Shown here piece by piece: positions 6,281 to 7,665 of a stretch of 7,665 bases of DNA. Under the pieces are notes generated by a model, which was given only the letters and a program-made list of their open reading frames with translations, did not search any database and had not been told where the DNA came from. Origin of the DNA: Thermoanaerobaculaceae bacterium (lineage in GTDB: Bacteria; Acidobacteriota; UBA4820); assembly GCA_012798145.1 (NCBI GenBank), contig JAAZNT010000222.1:1-7665 (forward strand). Direction: 5' to 3'. Both the position numbers and the translations under genes were made by a program. Position 1 is the first letter of the stretch. Every line of letters begins with the position of its first letter.

Positions 6281-7363
6281 TCAAGCAAGCCCAGAAAGAA
6301 GAGCGGTTGCAACAAGAAATGAGCCGCCGAAAGATAGAAAGGGAAGGGGAATTCCCATAATGGGAAAAAGCCCCAGAACCATTCCAATATTAACTATAAT
6401 ATGGAGAAGAAAAATGAAAAAAACAGCGATGCAGAGGAACGAACCCTCCCTTGTTTTTGCGTTTTCAGAAATAATTAAAAATTTATTAAGAAGGAGGAGA
6501 AAGAGAAGTATGACAAAAGATGTTCCCGCAAACCCAAGCTCTTCTCCTATGACTGCAAAAATAAAGTCTGTGTGAGGAGCCGGAAGGAAATTAAGCCGAT
6601 TTTGCGTTCCTGAATGAAGTCCCTTGCCGTAAAATTTTCCACTGCCTACCGCTATTTTTGCCTGATTGACCTGATATCCCGCCTTTTGAGGGTCTCTTGA
6701 GGGATTCAAAAATGTCAAAACTCTCTCTTTTTGGTATGGTTTGAAAAAAGAAACCCAAGCCAAGCCGAAAAGAATAGCAAAGACCGCAAAACCGACGGCG
6801 AATATCTTTAAAATCTCTTTTAATTTAAGGTCAGAAAAAATAAGAACCGCAGGAGCTAAAGCAAGAAAAGTAACCGCGGTGCCAAAATCGGGCTGAAGAA
6901 GGGTGAGAATAAAGGGAACAAAAATTATCGCAAAAAGAATTGCAAAATCTCTTAAAGTAAATCGGTTGGTGTCTTCGTCTCTAATGTAAGAGCATAGAGC
7001 AAGGATTGTAAAGGGTTTGGCAAGTTCTGACGGCTGAAAACTAAACATTCCAAAACCAAGCCAGGATTTTGAACCCGAGACGCTTTTTCCGAAGATGGGA
7101 AGCAAAATCAGCGTTATTATTATTAATGCGTAAAGAATGTATCCATATTCAAACCAAACGGTGTAGGGAATATAAAGCGCTGCGCAAAGAGCCAAAATTG
7201 CGACCGAAATGTAAATCCACTCGCGTAAACTGTAATTTTCAAGCCTTGTTCCCGCAGTTGCAGAGTTGACCGCTATTCCGCCTATAGCAAGCAAAATTAA
7301 AACGAGAACCAAGCCGCCATAATCCTGATTTCTGAAAGAAAAAGTCAACGGCTCTTTGAACAA
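6281..7363 (-). CDS. rodA: Peptidoglycan glycosyltransferase RodA, C-terminus frameshifted
   Basis: RodA is the SEDS-family polymerase that links lipid II into glycan strands with a partner class B PBP during cell elongation. The protein has about ten membrane segments. Seen motifs (numbered from the chosen start): FGMFSFQPSELAKP (104-117), LLQPDFGTA (155-163), GKGLHSGTQ (246-254), LPAPHTDFIFAVIGEELG (260-277) with the presumed catalytic aspartate at 266, and NIGMVLGLFPIMGIPLPF (325-342). GTQ before HTDFIF points to RodA rather than FtsW. The Glu usual two residues before the His is Ala here. The start TTG at 7363 lies 5 nt after GAGGAGG; an upstream in-frame TTG at 7426 would overlap kdsD and has no such site. 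As read, the protein has 360 residues and ends at the edge of the last membrane segment. One frame over, the sequence continues EMSALTNIRRRKG and stops at 6241, a normal basic RodA tail. Confidence 0.93.
   Translation of the reverse strand: MFKEPLTFSFRNQDYGGLVLVLILLAIGGIAVNSATAGTRLENYSLREWIYISVAILALCAALYIPYTVWFEYGYILYALIIITLILLPIFGKSVSGSKSWLGFGMFSFQPSELAKPFTILALCSYIRDEDTNRFTLRDFAILFAIIFVPFILTLLQPDFGTAVTFLALAPAVLIFSDLKLKEILKIFAVGFAVFAILFGLAWVSFFKPYQKERVLTFLNPSRDPQKAGYQVNQAKIAVGSGKFYGKGLHSGTQNRLNFLPAPHTDFIFAVIGEELGFAGTSFVILLFLLLLNKFLIISENAKTREGSFLCIAVFFIFLLHIIVNIGMVLGLFPIMGIPLPFLSFGGSFLVATALLSGLA
6283..6290 (-). other. Frameshift site: tandem GCTT duplication in rodA
   Basis: On the minus strand the sequence GG-GCTT-GCTT-GAA contains two adjacent copies of GCTT (6290-6287 and 6286-6283), directly followed by the premature TGA (6283-6281). 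Removing one copy, or any single base here, opens a frame that encodes EMSALTNIRRRKG and ends with TGA at 6243-6241, overlapping the lpxK TTG start. It may be slipped-strand mutation, natural variation or an assembly error. Confidence 0.75.
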
Positions 7364-7368
7364 CAAAT

Positions 7369-7375
7369 CCTCCTC
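7369..7375 (-). promoter_or_regulatory. Ribosome binding site of rodA
   Basis: GAGGAGG on the minus strand lies 5 nt before the TTG at 7363 and 2 nt before another TTG at 7366. It is the reason for choosing 7363 over the longer reading frame from 7426. Confidence 0.65.
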
Positions 7376-7404
7376 ATTTCTTAGAGAACCAAAAGGCGCC
7401 TGAC

Positions 7405-7665
7405 TTAGATCAACTGCAGTTTCCAAAGGTCGTGAAGATGAACAATCCCCTTAATGTTTTTATCCTCATCAGCAACAACAAGGGAAGTGATTTTCCTTTC
7501 CTCCATTATGTTCAGCGCTTCAGCAGCAAGGGAATCTTCAGAAATCGTTTTGGGATTTGCATTTGCGCATTCTTTTGCAGTTTTGTCCAAAAGTGCGCCT
7601 CCAAACTTTTCAATAAGTCGCCTTAAATCTCCGTCTGTTATTATCCCTAAAAGCTTGTTTTTGCT
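7405..7665 (-). CDS. kdsD: D-arabinose 5-phosphate isomerase (KdsD), C-terminal part
   Basis: KdsD/KpsF-type isomerases turn ribulose 5-phosphate into arabinose 5-phosphate, the first step towards Kdo, the sugar that joins lipid A to the LPS core. Only the last 86 codons are in the window; the frame stays open to the window edge. What is seen is the end of the first CBS domain, with the family's characteristic GIITDGDLRR at residues 7-16 of the fragment, and the second CBS domain (about 38-86) with TSLVVADEDKNIKGIVHLHD. The N-terminal sugar-isomerase (SIS) domain, about 240 residues in a family of about 320-330, lies outside. The gene ends 41 bp before the chosen rodA start. It fits its neighbour lpxK, also an LPS gene. 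A related GutQ-type paralogue cannot be excluded from the fragment alone. Confidence 0.88.
   Translation of the reverse strand, partial: SKNKLLGIITDGDLRRLIEKFGGALLDKTAKECANANPKTISEDSLAAEALNIMEERKITSLVVADEDKNIKGIVHLHDLWKLQLI

Noticed and set aside
7364..7426. Longer RodA from TTG at 7426
   Set aside because: It would overlap kdsD by 22 bases, lacks a ribosome binding site, and adds 21 polar residues not expected before the first membrane segment; the TTG at 7363 has GAGGAGG at 5 nt.

Overview
The window comes from an AT-rich, diderm (LPS-making) bacterium. LpxK and KdsD are specific to lipid A and Kdo synthesis, and RodA indicates a septum-independent, usually rod-elongating, peptidoglycan machine. 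The proteins are rich in Lys, Ile and Glu, and ribosome binding sites are strong AGGAGG types, often next to TTG starts. I cannot name the phylum from the sequence alone. All confident genes lie on the minus strand, so the reading direction is from high to low coordinates.

From 7665 down to 2859 there is a compact cluster: the 3' end of kdsD (arabinose-5-phosphate isomerase, CBS part), rodA (peptidoglycan glycosyltransferase), lpxK (tetraacyldisaccharide 4'-kinase) and priA (primosomal helicase). lpxK and priA overlap by four bases (ATGA). rodA stops early because of a +1-type frame change at a tandem GCTT duplication. Restoring the frame would give RodA a basic tail and a TGA that overlaps the TTG start of lpxK. 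The first three genes all serve the cell envelope (Kdo, peptidoglycan, lipid A); priA is a replication-restart helicase carried along at the end.

From 2370 to 376 lies a lone gene for the long form of urocanate hydratase (hutU, histidine degradation), with its own ribosome binding site and a possible -10 box. No other hut gene is in view.

The two gene-free stretches (1-375 and 2374-2858) are not ordinary spacers. Each holds a copy of the same imperfect terminal-inverted-repeat element: copy A at about 101-301 (201 bp) and copy B at about 2424-2855 (432 bp). They share a 68-bp exact direct repeat and long similar arms, but the two arm types are exchanged relative to the core. Copy B also carries a 129-bp GC-rich insert (62% GC by my count) that folds into a long rod. 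G-U pairs in that rod favour the plus strand as the RNA strand. The element looks like a non-autonomous, MITE-like repeat, and the rod could be a structured RNA or DNA hairpin. This pair of elements and the rod are the most novel part of the window.
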